Of a DNA stretch of 64,000 nt, positions 10,824 to 22,524 are shown piece after piece (positions within the stretch are counted from its first letter, which is position 1; each line of letters starts with the position of its first letter). Below the pieces are notes generated by a model. That model saw only the letters and a program-made list of their open reading frames with translations, searched no databases and had not been told where the DNA came from. The stretch comes from Tuctoria greenei. Lineage: Eukaryota; Streptophyta; Magnoliopsida; Poales; Poaceae. The translations under genes and the position numbers were made by a program. The stretch spans positions 97,759,591 to 97,823,590 of the forward strand of contig JAYESD010000003.1 of the NCBI GenBank assembly GCA_036927565.1. Direction: 5' to 3'.

Positions 10824-12697
10824 ATGGTGAGGACTCAAAACCAGAGGGATGGCAATGATGAGGAGGAGAACAATGGAGCACCTCAGAATAATCGTGGACA
10901 AGGACCTGCTCAGGGAGCTATCAACATTGAGCAGCTATTGGCAATGCAAAACCAGCTCATGCAGACCATGATACAAACTATGGGACAGCTGCAGGCTGGT
11001 AACATCAACAATCCACCCCACATGCCTCCACCGCCACCCCCACAGCCTCATAACCGATTGGGAGAGTTTATGAGGACTAGGCCGCCAACCTTTGCTCAAG
11101 CCGCTGACCCTATGGATGCGGATGATTGGTTCAAGTCAGTGGAGAAGAAGCTTGCTATAGTCCAATGCAGTGACCGGGAGAAAGTGCTTTTTGCTTCTCA
11201 TCAACTAGTTGGAGCAGCTGCGGATTGGTGGGATTCTTTATGCAATGCTCATGAGAACCAAGAGAGAGTTACTTGGACCGAATTCAAAGAGAGCTTTCGT
11301 TCTCATTATGTGCCGAAAGGAGTGACGATCTTGAAGAGGCAAGAATTTGAGAACTTGAGGCAAGGAAGATAAAGCGTGAGTGAATATCTCAATAAATTCA
11401 CTCAACTTTCAAGGTATGCCCCTGAGGATGTGAACCGAGACAGTCGGAAACAATATTTGTTCATGAGAGGCTTGAACAATGAGATCCAAGTGCAATTGCT
11501 CAACTGTGATTATGCCAACTTTCATAAGCTTGTGGACAAAGCAATTGTGGTTGAGAACAAGGTTCGTGAGATGGAATAGGATAACAAGAGGAAGGCGCCA
11601 TATCAAGGACAACCGCAAGGAAGTAATGTGCGCCCTCGCTTTGCGCCTCCTAATGCGCCATATTATAGCTCCTCTAGTCCTATACAACGCCCTGGTTATG
11701 CACCGCACCCAACTCAGTTCGTGTAGCAGCGCCTTGTTATGCAAGCCCCTAGGCCTCTGATGACATATGCACCTTGTGCCAACTTTCCTGGTGCCAATGC
11801 TCAAAACCAAGCTCGCCCCAATAATTCTAGTGGAGTTATGAAGTGCTATACTTGCGGAGAAGCTGGACACTTTGCGCATCAATGTCCTAAGTCAGACCTT
11901 GGTCAAAGAAGCAATGCGCCAAGGCAAAACCCAAGACCCAATGGAGGACAACCACTAGGGAACCATGGACATCAGAATTTTGCTCGTGGCAACGTGAACC
12001 ATGTCTCTACGGAGGATGCTCAACAAGCGGATGACATGGTCATTGGTATGTTTGTCGCAAACTCCAACCCGACGACTGTGTTATTTGATTCTAGAGCATC
12101 ACATTCATTTACTGCATCAAAATATGTTGCCCAGTATAGTTTGCCTATCTCTCATATGAAGTTTACTCTATTGGTTAAGTCTCCTGGAGGAGAGATGAGG
12201 ACAAATATAGTATGTCCAAAAGTAAGCCTTAGAATAAGGGGGGTAGACTTCTTTGCCAACCTTGTAGTCTTGGATTCCCAAGGATTGGATATTATACTTG
12301 GTATCGACTGGTTGAGGAAGCACAATGGAGTTATCGAATGTGCCACAAAGATGGTGAAGTTGACCAACGAGGAGGGGATCACTGTAGAATTTGAAGTGAC
12401 TCAACATGCACCGAAGCAATTGGAGCTGAATCACATGGATGGTACTGCAATTGAGGAAATTCTGGTGGTGTGTGAATTTTTGGACGTGTTCCCGGATGAG
12501 TTGCCAGGTATGCCAGCTGATCGAGATATTGAGTTTGTTATTTATTTAATATCTGGAACTACACCTATATCTAAGAGGCCGTATAGGATGCCTCCTATGG
12601 AATTAGCGGAGCTCAAGAAGCAAACTCAAGAGCAACTAGAGAAGGGTTTCATTCGGCCCAGCTCTTCACCTTGGGGAGTGCCCATTCTATTTGTGTA
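10824..12697 (+). pseudogene. gag-pol: Tekay/Del-like gag-protease-RT (truncated) polyprotein
   Basis: A single frame starts at the ATG at 10824 (MVRTQNQRDG). It holds the gag core (RPPTFAQAADPMDADDWF, SVSEYLNKFTQLSRYAPEDV), a CCHC zinc knuckle (CYTCGEAGHFAHQC, near 11850), a protease and the N-terminus of RT. In-frame stops are TAA 11370, TAG 11577 and TAG 11724. The protease active site reads LFDSRASHSF: the invariant Gly of D-S/T-G is Arg, so it should be inactive. Next come GLDIILGIDWL and the RT entry GFIRPSSSPWGVPILFV, where a copia LTR interrupts at 12698. The rest of RT, RNase H, integrase and any chromodomain are absent. Confidence 0.85.
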
Positions 12698-14550
12698 TGT
12701 AGGATCGAAGAGCACGTGAAAAGCTACCAGAGGGGGGGTTAATGGTAGATTAAAAAATCTTACACAGCGGAAACAATTAAATCCCAACCCCTTCGGCAGA
12801 AAAACGATCTGTTAAAGAAATCGTGTGTGAGACTAATCTAAATATGTTTCACCATGACAAAAGTGATATATATCAGATAGAATCAAGTCACGAAGACGAC
12901 ACAACAAGAATCACTCAAATCCGTTGAGAGAAACTCAAGTTACGATCGAAAGATCGAACAAAGGTCAATCTGTCCTACCCGAGAAAAACAGATCTGTAAT
13001 ACTGCAAAGAAACTCGTGTAGATCAAAAACAACAAATCCAATGACCGTGAAATTTTGACAGATGATAGATAATCAAGTTGTAAAGACAACCCAAAAAGAA
13101 TCACGTCAATTGGATCTGTAAAACTTGAGTTATGATAAAACTACCGAAGAAGGGTAGTGCTGTGCAGAAAACTCGACGAGAAAAACTTGTCTGGAACAAG
13201 TTGGACGAACAAGGCACAAAAATTCCTTTAAACTACGATCTTTATTCAATAGAACACAAGAGGAACAGCCCCAAAGTCGTTCACCACGAGCTTTGGCCTC
13301 CCTTGCTTATATAACCAGCCCTTAGGCCAACCCAATCTCAACTAGGACTCTAATCCTACTCAAATCATGAATTGAAACTTTTCATAACTGCATAGGACTC
13401 TTCTATACACAGATAGAAGCAATCTTAAGACTTCCAAACACATTAGGAACGAATCCCATATTCCTAAAACAACCCAATTCGTGACCCACACGAAACCCTA
13501 TCATAACCAACTCAAATCTTTCCATATTTGAGTCAAACACGACGCAACCGCAGCTTGAGTCCATAACCTAGTCGGTTGAACCTTTCCGACCAATTTTTTT
13601 ACGTCCACATCTCTTCCTCACACCTTGGAACCATGCAGCCACGTCGATGCACTCCTTGCACACATGCAAACATCTTCCAACGACGTCCACGATACCTTCA
13701 TATGCATTGTTCTTGATTCAAACATGTTGCGCGGCCTCCCGATCAACTCTACCACAATTCCTCCCGAACTTGGTCGTTGAACCTCATCTTCTCCCTAAGA
13801 CTAGTTCAATGGATCCCGTCACAGCCATGTCTTGAACTCAAGCAACACCTGCACATGAATAAACAACAAATCCGTACGAGCCCAAGTCCGCGACTTGACT
13901 CAAATTAGTTCCGAACACAACACCTTACATCAGCACCTCACATAAGCATGTTGCAAAGCATAGCAAAACGATATCAGCCATATCAACCAAAATGCACCAA
14001 AAACTTAGTAAAAGAACACTAAGCAAACTTTCCAACAATGTAAAGCAAGTTCGAAACATTTCACAGTAAAAGCAGGAACATTGCGATCAAGCTTCGAATC
14101 TTGCCAAAACTAACTGGAGCTTGAGCCAGAGCTTACCAAAGCTTGTACAACCTAGCGCTGGAGCTAACCAAAGCTAGTACAATCTAGCACCGGAGCTTAC
14201 CAAAGCTTGTACAACCTAGCGCCGGAGCTTGCCAAAGCTAATCGGAACTAGTCAATCCAAAAGCCTGAGGTAGAAAAATATGTCGGAGCTAACCAACATA
14301 AGTCGGACCTAGCAAAACATATTGGAGCCTAACAAAGACACGCCGACGCTATCAAATACATACCAGAGCTAAAGACAAAGCTCACCGGAGCTAACCAAAA
14401 ACATGTCAGACCTAGACAAAGAAAGTCGAACCTATTGTCGGACCTTGCAGAAGCTCAAAGCTAGAGTCGGACCTTGCTAAAAAGATGTTATGGCAGCATT
14501 CAAAACTTTTATTGTCAAAACCAATGTATTCAGCACACATAGGCCTCACA
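12698..14550 (-). repeat. 3' LTR of minus-strand Ty1/copia element
   Basis: Begins TGTAGGATCG and ends AGGCCTCACA (1853 bp), with TG...CA ends. It is followed on the + strand by ATCTCCCCCTTGA, the element's polypurine tract read in reverse. Its first 480 bp match 19361-19841, the remnant of the 5' LTR. A TATA box (GGTTATATAAG) lies on the minus strand at 13306-13316. The target-site bases GTGTA (12693-12697) have no surviving partner. Confidence 0.85.
13306..13316 (-). promoter_or_regulatory. TATA box in copia LTR
   Basis: GGTTATATAAG is read on the element's sense (minus) strand, about 1.24 kb from the LTR's 5' end at 14550. The 5' LTR copy lacks the corresponding segment, so the element has lost its own promoter. 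Confidence 0.5.
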
Positions 14551-14563
14551 ATCTCCCCCTTGA
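14551..14563 (-). other. Polypurine tract of copia element
   Basis: TCAAGGGGGAGAT on the minus strand ends one base before the 3' LTR. It would prime second-strand synthesis. Confidence 0.75.
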
Positions 14564-15604
14564 TGAATGCATTGGCAACACCATTTAAAATCCGAACATT
14601 GGCTTATTCACATTATTTTTTTGAAAACAATTTCTCCCCGTTTGTAAAACAGAAATAAAATGAGGAGAAAAACAAATTCTCCCCCTAAGAAGAATCGTGC
14701 CAAAACAAATGTGAATATGTGATGTGTAATCAATTTCTCCCCCTTGCATACTTATCTTTTTTTTTTTAAAAAAATCACATATTGTCTCTCTCCCTTTGAC
14801 AATGTATTCAACAAGGTACAAAAGAGAAATTTTAATTTATATGAGCATATTATAACATATACATATAAAACAAAGCTCATCCAAGTCATACTATCAAGTA
14901 ACTTACACTATCACATCAATGTGATACATAAAGTAGTGTAAGCCATGCTAGAGATCAAATGTAATTTTCAATTTAAGCAAGTCATGATCTCACAAACTTA
15001 ACTATTTCAGTACCTGAAAGCATGACACTTGTTGCTGCATTTTATTATTTTTTAAAGCACAAATTTAGATCATATGATATTTGCAAGAGATTATATGCGC
15101 ATCTGCCTTATTCTAACCAACCAAGCCAAGCCTATGTCATTTGACAATCAGAAGCTTAAGGACATGGTTTTAGTCATACACAACTTCTTCCAAGTTCATA
15201 TCTAAGTGCAATGATAAGCCATCTCAAAAGAAGAAGCGCGATGCATGCATATTCTCTTGATCTTTTCTCAATTTATATTTGTTCATAAAAACTCAACATG
15301 TGAGTTGATTACTTGATTAGTTCTTTATGATTAAAAGCACTTGTGAGCAAGCAACAAATTCAAAACAGCAAGAAAGTTCGACCATGACCAGATTTAGTGT
15401 AAGTAATGATTCCAATTACTAGACATGGCAAAAACTACAAAATTTGTAACACGAGTAATGTAGTAAGAACTTTCAGCATATAAAAGGAATCACAAAGTCA
15501 TATATGTATGAAATACTATGCTCATATTATTTTAATTTCAGATTCACACATAGAGTTCTCAAGTTTGAAAACTCCCCCTCAATTTAAGCCATGAGGATGC
15601 ATAA
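14564..15604. other. Copia 3' untranslated spacer between RNase H and 3' LTR
   Basis: AT-rich, with no protein recognised. On the element strand it follows the RNase H end motif (ADIFTKPL) near 15660-15605. It contains further CTCCCCCTT-like strings (about 14680, 14735 and 15570) that read as extra purine-rich tracts on the minus strand. Confidence 0.5.
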
Positions 15605-17050
15605 CCCCTATTTCACTACGAATGTAACAAAAATGAGTGAAATTCAATGGTTTTGTAAAAATGTCAGCCAATTGTTATTTGGTATCTACATGGTGTAGCA
15701 CAATGTTTCCTTTTTCAACATTATCACGGAGAAAGTGATACCTAATGTCAATGTGCTTTGTTCTAGAATGTTGCACGGGGTTTTTAGCAATGCAAATGGC
15801 ACTAGTGTTATCACAAAACAGTGAAATACTATTTAGATCAACCACATAGTCCTTAAGTATTTGAACAATCCAAAGAATTTGTGAGCAAGCACTAGCAGCA
15901 GCTACATATTCAGATTCAGCTGTGGATTGTGCAATTTAATTTTGTTTTCTAGAGGACCAAGCAACAAGTGAATTACCAAGAAAATGACAAGCACCCGAAG
16001 TACTTTTCCTATCAATCCTACAACCCCCAAAATCATCATCGAAAAAAGCTTTCAAAGTAACGGTTGAGGAAGAAGAAAGGAAAATGCCAAATTCTTGAGT
16101 TCCATGTAAGTACCTAAGAATCCTTTTGAGGGCTTGATGATGTGAAGCATGTGGGGAGGCTTGAAAACGTGCACAATGACATACACTGAATTGTATGTCC
16201 AATCTTGATGTCGTGAGGTATAAAAGTGATCCGATCATGCTCCTATATTCTTTTTGATCCACGGGTTCACCATATTCATCAAGTTCAAGTGTTGTTGCTG
16301 TTCTCATTGGTGTCTGAAGAGGCTTGCTTTTGTCCATGTTGAAGCGCCTTATGAGGTCTTTTGTATACTTCATTTGATGCACAAAGGTACCCTCTTTGTT
16401 TTACTTGATTTGCAGCCCCAAAAAATATGTTAGTTCTCCCATCATACTCATCTCAAATTCGGAACTCATCATAGCTGAAAACTTGGACACAAGATCATGA
16501 GAAGCACAATCAAAGATAATATCATCCACATACACTTGAACGAATAATGAGTCATTGCCATGCTTAAGCACAAAAAGAGTTTTATCAACCTTGCCCATGG
16601 TAAACCCCTTTTGAAGTAAGAATGTTTTTAACCTATCATACCATGCTCTAGGGGCTTGTTTGAGACCGTACAAGGCTTTGGACAGTTTGTAAACATGATT
16701 AGGAAAATCTGGATTTTCAAAACCCAGTGGTTGTTTGACATAAACCTCCTCATCTATGTAGCCATTAAGAAAATCACTTTTAATATCCATTTGATATAGC
16801 TTAAAACCTTTAGATGCAGCAAAAGCTAACAAAATTCTTATGGCTTCTAATCTAGCGACAGGAGCAAAAGTTTCATCAAAATCTAGACCTTCAACTTGAG
16901 TGAAACCTTGAGCAAGCAACCTAGCCTTTTTCCTAACCACAACCCCATCCTCACTTTGTCTATTTTTAAACACCCATTTAGTTCCAATTAAAGTGTGACC
17001 TTGAGGTGGAGGTACAAGTTTCCAAACATTATTTCTTTCAAAAATTTTCT
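15605..17050 (-). pseudogene. pol: Ty1/copia reverse transcriptase-RNase H
   Basis: RT motifs are in order: KARLLAQGFTQVEGLDFDET, QMDIKSDFLNGYIDEEVYV, ALYGLKQAPRAWYDRL and the catalytic YVDDIIF (about 16530), all intact. RNase H follows (LHGTQEFGIFL, FFDDDFGGCRIDRKSTSGAC), then a TAA directly after SRKQN near 15938. Beyond that stop the frame still reads SEYVAAASACSQILW, SRTKHIDIRYHFLRDN and QLADIFTKPL, with a second TAA. One further stop or frame break lies near 16390. A degraded copia pol. Confidence 0.85.
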
Positions 17051-18919
17051 AACTCTTCTTGCATGGCAATAATCCAATATTCATTAGTGAGTGCGTGTGA
17101 TATATCTTTGGGTTCAAAGAAGCAACAAAAGCAGAATGAGCATGAGAGTTTGGATCACAAAACCTGGACCGTGTGACTCGTTCGTGCAAGCTTCCAATAA
17201 TTTGTTGTGGAGCATGACTTTTGAGAACCCGGAGGGGAGTGGACACTTCACAAGCTTCTTATTCTTCATGTTCATCACAAATCAATGAGCTTGTGACTTG
17301 AGGAGGATCTAGACCAGAAATGGTTGTCGTCGCTGTTGGCTCTGAATCAAAGTCAAGAGCTGGAACAATGTCATTAGCTGCTGAATTTTCAGGCAGCAGC
17401 TCCACCTCTTCCTCATCTTCAACGAAAATGCTCTCCCCCTGTGGATATGGATCTGTACCTGCAATGTTTGAGCTAGTACCTGTGCTAGCTTCATCAAAAG
17501 ACACCTCAGTCTCCACAATTTTGTTAGTGTCAAGTGAAAGCACACGGTAGCCTCTTGTATGAGATGGATAACCAAGAAACATGCCATCAACGGATCTAGG
17601 TTCAAATTTATCAAGATTACCATGTTTCTTAACAAAGCATTTGCAACCAAAGACCCGAAAGTGTGTAACACTAGGCCAATGTCCAAACCGGAGCTCATAT
17701 GGTGTTTTACCTAGCTTAGTGCGCAAGGAAACACGATTGAGACATAACAAGCAGTTGCAATCGCATCGGCCCAAAATTTCCTAGGAGTTTGATATTCATC
17801 AAGCATAGTCCTAGCCATCTCAACTAAGGTTCTGTTATTTCTTTCTACAACACCGTTTTGTTGAGGTACATATGGTGAAGAAAATTGATGATCTATTCCA
17901 TTTTTCAGCACAAAAGTGATCAAAAGATTGATTTTTAAATTCGGTTCCGTTATCACTTCTAATTGCTTTTAAAGATCTTGGGTGATCAATTGATAATCTA
18001 AGAAATAATGTTCTAAATTGACTAAAAGCTTCATTCTTAGATGCCATAAAGTAAACCCAAGAGTATCTAGAATAATCATCAACATCACAAGAACATACCA
18101 TTTACATCCGAAGGATTGAACACGTGAACGTCCTACGGTGTCAAGGTGCAAAAGTTGACCCGATTTAGTTGTCATGATCATTGTTAGAGGAGTATGTGAA
18201 CTGGCAACCATCTTAGCATGTCTACAAGAAGAGCACACAATTTCTTTGTCCCCTTTAAGCTTAGACAGCCCACGTATGCGATCAAGAGCACTAACACGCG
18301 TTAGATGATCAAAGCCTACGTGACCAAGTCTACGATGCCAAAAATATAAGTCCTTTGAATCATTAGCCACTAGACACCTATGCTTAGAGGAAGACATATC
18401 AAAATCAGCTTTAAAAACTCTTCCAAATCATGACATGTTAAAAATAAGCTCACTATTTGAATTTACAACTTTGCAGTAATTTTTAGTGAAAATGATTTCC
18501 AGATTTTCATCTAGCAGTTGTGAAACAGAAAGTAAGTTGTATTTCAAATTCTTAACAAGTGCCACATCCTTCAAAGTGTAGTGATCATTTACTCTAACCG
18601 AACCCTTAGCAATTATAGGAGTTAAAGAATTATCAGCAAAAGTAACATTCTCTACACGTGACACAAAAGAGAGGGAGTAGAACCATTCTTTGTTACCGGT
18701 CATGTGGTGTGAGCAACCTGAATCCACAATCCAAATGTTCTCCTTCCTCAAGTGTGTAACCTCTTCATTGTCGCTGTTGTGTTCAGCCTCCTCCATACTT
18801 GATCTTGACTTGCCCACCATGAAGCACAAGTATGCCAAATCATCTTCATCTTCGTCACTTCCAATGTCCACATCGCTTGAGCCAAGTTCTTGAAGTGCGG
18901 AGATAAAACTGCTCACCAA
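17051..18919 (-). pseudogene. pol: Ty1/copia protease-integrase and linker
   Basis: Protease motif WIVDSGCSHHMTGN (near 18710) has the catalytic DSG. The pre-integrase zinc region LYFWHRRLGHVGFDHL with CSSCRHAK follows near 18330-18210. The integrase core SPYVPQQNGVVERNNRTLVEMARTM (near 17840) and KLGKTPYELRFGHWPSV come next. After the integrase a long acidic linker (DEEEVELLPEN...) precedes RT. Frame changes near 18070, 17960 and 17720 break the protein. Confidence 0.85.
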
Positions 18920-19298
18920 TGGACCCACCGAGTTGCATCTCGAAGCGCATGTATTCTTTCTTGAACATGTCTTGCCTTACCTCCTTGATCGTTTTGGATC
19001 CTTTGTGGTAGTCACAAAGTGCTTTCCACACATCATATGCAGATCGGAGGTGTGCAACACGGTCGAAGTCGCTTTGAGTTAATCCTTGTATGATCAAGTT
19101 CCGAGCCTTGTTGTTGTTATTGTCGACATCTCTCAGATTTGTAGCTGTAACTTGATCATTTGACGGTACTTCGTAAGACTTGTATACCTTCTCCCATATT
19201 ATAAAGCCTTGTGCTTGGATGAAAGCTTCCATACGTGCCTTCCAAACTTGAAAATCAATACCACTAAAGACACAAGGTTTTGCGGAGTATTTCTCCAT
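18920..19298 (-). pseudogene. gag: Ty1/copia gag (internally deleted)
   Basis: ATG at 19298 starts MEKYSAKPCVFSGIDFQVWKA, then VWKALCDYHKGSKTIKEVRQ, which is copia gag of the UBN2 type. About 125 codons in, gag runs straight into protease-upstream sequence (GPLVSSFISALQELG) with no CCHC zinc knuckle. An internal deletion near 18920 has removed the nucleocapsid. Confidence 0.75.
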
Positions 19299-19344
19299 GA
19301 TGATTAGTCAAAAACACGTGCAAATCAAAATGATTAGAGCACTG

Positions 19345-19358
19345 TGGCTCTGATACCA
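19345..19358 (-). other. Primer-binding site (initiator tRNA-Met), copia element
   Basis: On the minus strand this is a perfect TGGTATCAGAGCCA, two bases from the 5' LTR end at 19361. It fixes the LTR boundary and orientation. Confidence 0.9.
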
Positions 19359-19360
19359 AT

Positions 19361-19841
19361 TGTAGGATTGAAGAGCACGTGAAAATCTACCAGAGGGGGG
19401 GGGGTGAATGGTAGATTAAAAAATCGTATGCAGCGGAAACAATTAAATCCCAACCCCTTTGGCAGAAAAACTATCTGTTAAAGAAATCGTGTGTGAGACT
19501 AATATAAATGTGTTTCACCATGAAAAAAGTGATATATATAAGAGAGAATCAAGTCACGAAGACGACACAATAAGAATCACTCAAATCCTTCGAGAGAAAC
19601 TCAAGTTACGATCGAAATATCGAACAAAGGTCTATCTGTCCTACCCGAGAAAAAACAGATCTGTAATACTGCAAAGAAACTCGTGTAGATCAAAAACCAC
19701 AAATCCAATGACCGTGAAATTTTGACATATGACATATAATCAAGTTTTGAAGACAACCCAAAAAGAATCATGTCAATTGGATCTGTAAAACCCGAGTTAT
19801 GATAAAACTACCGAAGAAGGGTAGTGCTATGTAGAAAACTC
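19361..19841 (-). repeat. 5' LTR remnant of copia element (truncated)
   Basis: Starts TGTAGGATTG and matches the left LTR (from 12698) for about 480 bp with scattered substitutions and a longer G run. Identity stops after GAAAACTC, where Tat RNase H sequence begins. About 1.37 kb of LTR, including the TATA region, is missing. Confidence 0.85.
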
Positions 19842-21850
19842 TACAGCTTCTTGATGTGCAGCAGGTACGCTGCAAGCTTGGGGTCTTTGTAGGAGCACTC
19901 CCCCAGACTTTCTTGATGATCAGCTGGGAGTTTCTATTGACCAACGTCTGGCCGATGCCAAGATCCAGCGCAGCTTTCAGCCCAAAGATGAGGGCTTCAT
20001 ACTCCACCATGTTGTTGGTTGCCTTGAAGTCGAGGCACACCATGTACTTGAACTGCTCCCTCATTGTCGTGAGGAGCAGTACACTGGCTCTGCCCCTGCT
20101 TACACGTGGATCCATCGAAGAAGAGCATCCAATGGGCCCGATGAGGACTGGAGCCTTGGGCTCCAGCTTGCCATTGTCGGGCCTCCCTGTGTTGCTTGGG
20201 GGTGGTGTCCACTCAGCAACGAAGTTCGCCCGTGCTTGAATCTTGACCGCATGTCGCGACAGAAAGTCGAGCTCAAACTCTGCTAGCTCCACTGCCCACT
20301 TTGCGACATTGCCAGTCGCGTTGGGGCATTGGAGCACAATCCCTAGTGGGAAGGAGGTCACAATTGAGACCCTGTATGCTTGGAAGTAGTGGCGGAGCTT
20401 CCTCAATGCAATGAGCACTGCATACAACAACTTATGTACCTCGAGGTACCTTATCTTGGCGTCATGCAGGACTTCGCTGATGAAGTAGACTGGGCGCTCG
20501 ATGGTTCAGACCCTCCATGGGAGATCTAATGCGTCCTCTTCCATTGGTGCTGAACCTTGGTGCTCCTGGCCCCCTAGGTCCAGAACTACTTCCGTGGGTA
20601 GGGACACGGAAGTGTCTTGGTTGACGGAACCCCCTAAGAGATCCGCTCTGACTTTCGAGGGTTGGGACCCAAAGGCCCCCTTGTTGTCATGGCCCCCTGC
20701 CAGGACAGGGTCCTAGAGCTCAGGACCTGCAGCAGGGACCTCAACCATCTCTTGAGGCAGCTCAGGTCCTAATCGCTCTGCGACCAGAACCGTGCTCACC
20801 ACACCAGTTGTGACAGCGATGTAGAGGTGCAGAGGCTCGCCGAGCTCCAAAACCACAATGATGGGCAGCGATGTGAGGTGTCGCTTCAGCTCCTGGAACA
20901 CCTCCTCTGCCTCTTCGGTCTAGACAAACGGTCCAGACCTGTGCAGCAGCTTGAAGAACAGGAGAGCCTACTTAGTCAGTTAAGAGATAAATAGACTGAT
21001 CACAGATAGACAGCCCATGAGCTTCTGCACATCCTTGACGTAGGATGGGGGCCACATTAGCTCGATTGCCTTGATCTTCTCTGTGTTGGCTTCAGCCCCT
21101 CAGTGTGAGACCAAAATCCGAGGAGCTTCTCGACTAAGACTCCAAACACGCACTTGTCTGGGTTAAACTTTGTGCGTGTGGAGTGTATCCTATCGAAGAA
21201 TAAGGCGAGGTTGTCTAGCAAGGATGTTTGCATTTGAATTTTGACAATGATGTCATTGACATACACTTCTACTAGGTCCCGAATGAGATCTCCAAATGTT
21301 TTATGCATGGCACGTTCAAAAGATGGGAGAGTATTCTTAAGACCATAAGGCATGGAGACATAACAATACATGTTATCTACAATTATAAAAGCAATGTGCT
21401 TTTCATCCTCTCTAGACATTGGTATTTGATGGAAACCATAATAAGTGTCTAAAAAGCACAGTAGATCGCAGCCTAATGTAGAGTCTACAATTTGATCTAT
21501 TCTAGGGAGAGGGAATGGATCTTTAGGGCATGCCTTGTTGATATTGGTATAGTCGATGAACATCCGAAGCTTCCCACCGGCCTTGGGGGCGACAAAGGGT
21601 TGGCCAGCCACCGAGGGTGGTGGACCTCTCGAATGAAGCCCACATATTTCTGCTGCTCAATGAATTTCTTTTGAGGCTTCTATTGTACCGGCCGGGTGTC
21701 GGGGTAGATCTTCAGATGGTGCTTGATCACCTTCTTGAGGATCCCCGACATCTGTGACGGTTACTAGGCAAACATGTCGACATTAGCCCGGAGGAAGGTG
21801 ACGAGCGCGAGTTCCTATTTGCTGTCCACACTCCCCGCTATGCGGGTGTT
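19842..21850 (-). pseudogene. pol: Tat-type gypsy RT, RNase H and second RNase H (fragment)
   Basis: Read from 21850 leftwards: an RT lead-in (VGFIREVHHPRWLANP), the RT core IDYTNINKACPKDPFPLPRI and FLDTYYGFHQIP, and an active-site box YVNDIIVK in which the first catalytic Asp of YVDD is Asn. RNase H pieces follow (20900-20270, with KWAVELAEFELDF), then the second, plant/archaeal-like RNase H characteristic of Tat elements (WMLFFDGSTC near 20140; MVCLDFKATNNMVEYEALIF near 20020). It ends at 19842 in YLLHIKKL. Several stops and shifts occur. Lineage and strand match the integrase at 6993-7775. Confidence 0.85.
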
Positions 21851-22524
21851 TAGTAGAATATTCTTCATTTGAGTATATTAAAAATGAAAGAGAATTAATT
21901 AATGAAGAATATTTAGTGCAAGGACATACCCTTAAGCATGATCAAGATGGCTTTTTCATATTTTATTATCCCAGCTTTGTCAATGAAATTCAGTTACCTA
22001 ACCCGGATCATTTGTACAAACGTCAGAGGCTAACCATTGACCTTCTTCCCATCGAGGAAGCCGGAAGAAGTAATGTCTCTAGCAGGGTAACTAGAGGCCG
22101 TACAAGGAGAGCGGCCATGCCCCCGACAACCTCCATGGTCCATGTGTACGAAGAGGAAGAGAACCCAACAGGTGATGTACCCAAATGGAATCAACCTCCT
22201 TCGTATGAGACCGAAGGTCTGTCTTGGCATGGATGGCCAGGTGCTACATTTGAGACACCCCTATCCACTTCAAGATCTAGTAGCTTGCCTCCAACATCTA
22301 TGAGAAGATGTCATTGCACTTCGGCTAGAAGTCATCGTGACTATAGCCAAGGAATGACGGACCTCTCTAGGCGTATGGAGGAGCTTGAAGTGAGGACGAG
22401 GGACATCTACAACACTCTCCAAGGGCATGTCCAAGATACCCAAGACCGTCAACAACACATGAACGCTCAATTCACTAACTTCAACTCCATGCTACAACAA
22501 CAACAAGCCAATTGCGCGGCATAG
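21851..22524 (+). pseudogene. Athila-like gypsy ORF, copy C (C-terminal part)
   Basis: The open frame runs through 21871-22524 without an initial ATG because the left side is truncated at the Tat junction. It encodes about 220 residues: GHTLKHDQDGFFIFYYPSF, an Arg-rich segment (SRVTRGRTRRAAMPP), an acidic stretch, then a C-terminal amphipathic coiled coil (LSRRMEELEVRTRDIYNTLQ) ending in poly-Gln and NCAA. I see no transmembrane segment. It occupies the position between pol and 3' LTR. Function is not recognised. Confidence 0.5.

Noticed and set aside
12720..13320. Possible gene in the open stretch with MIKLPKKGSAV
   Set aside because: It lies within a verified LTR repeated at 19361-19841.
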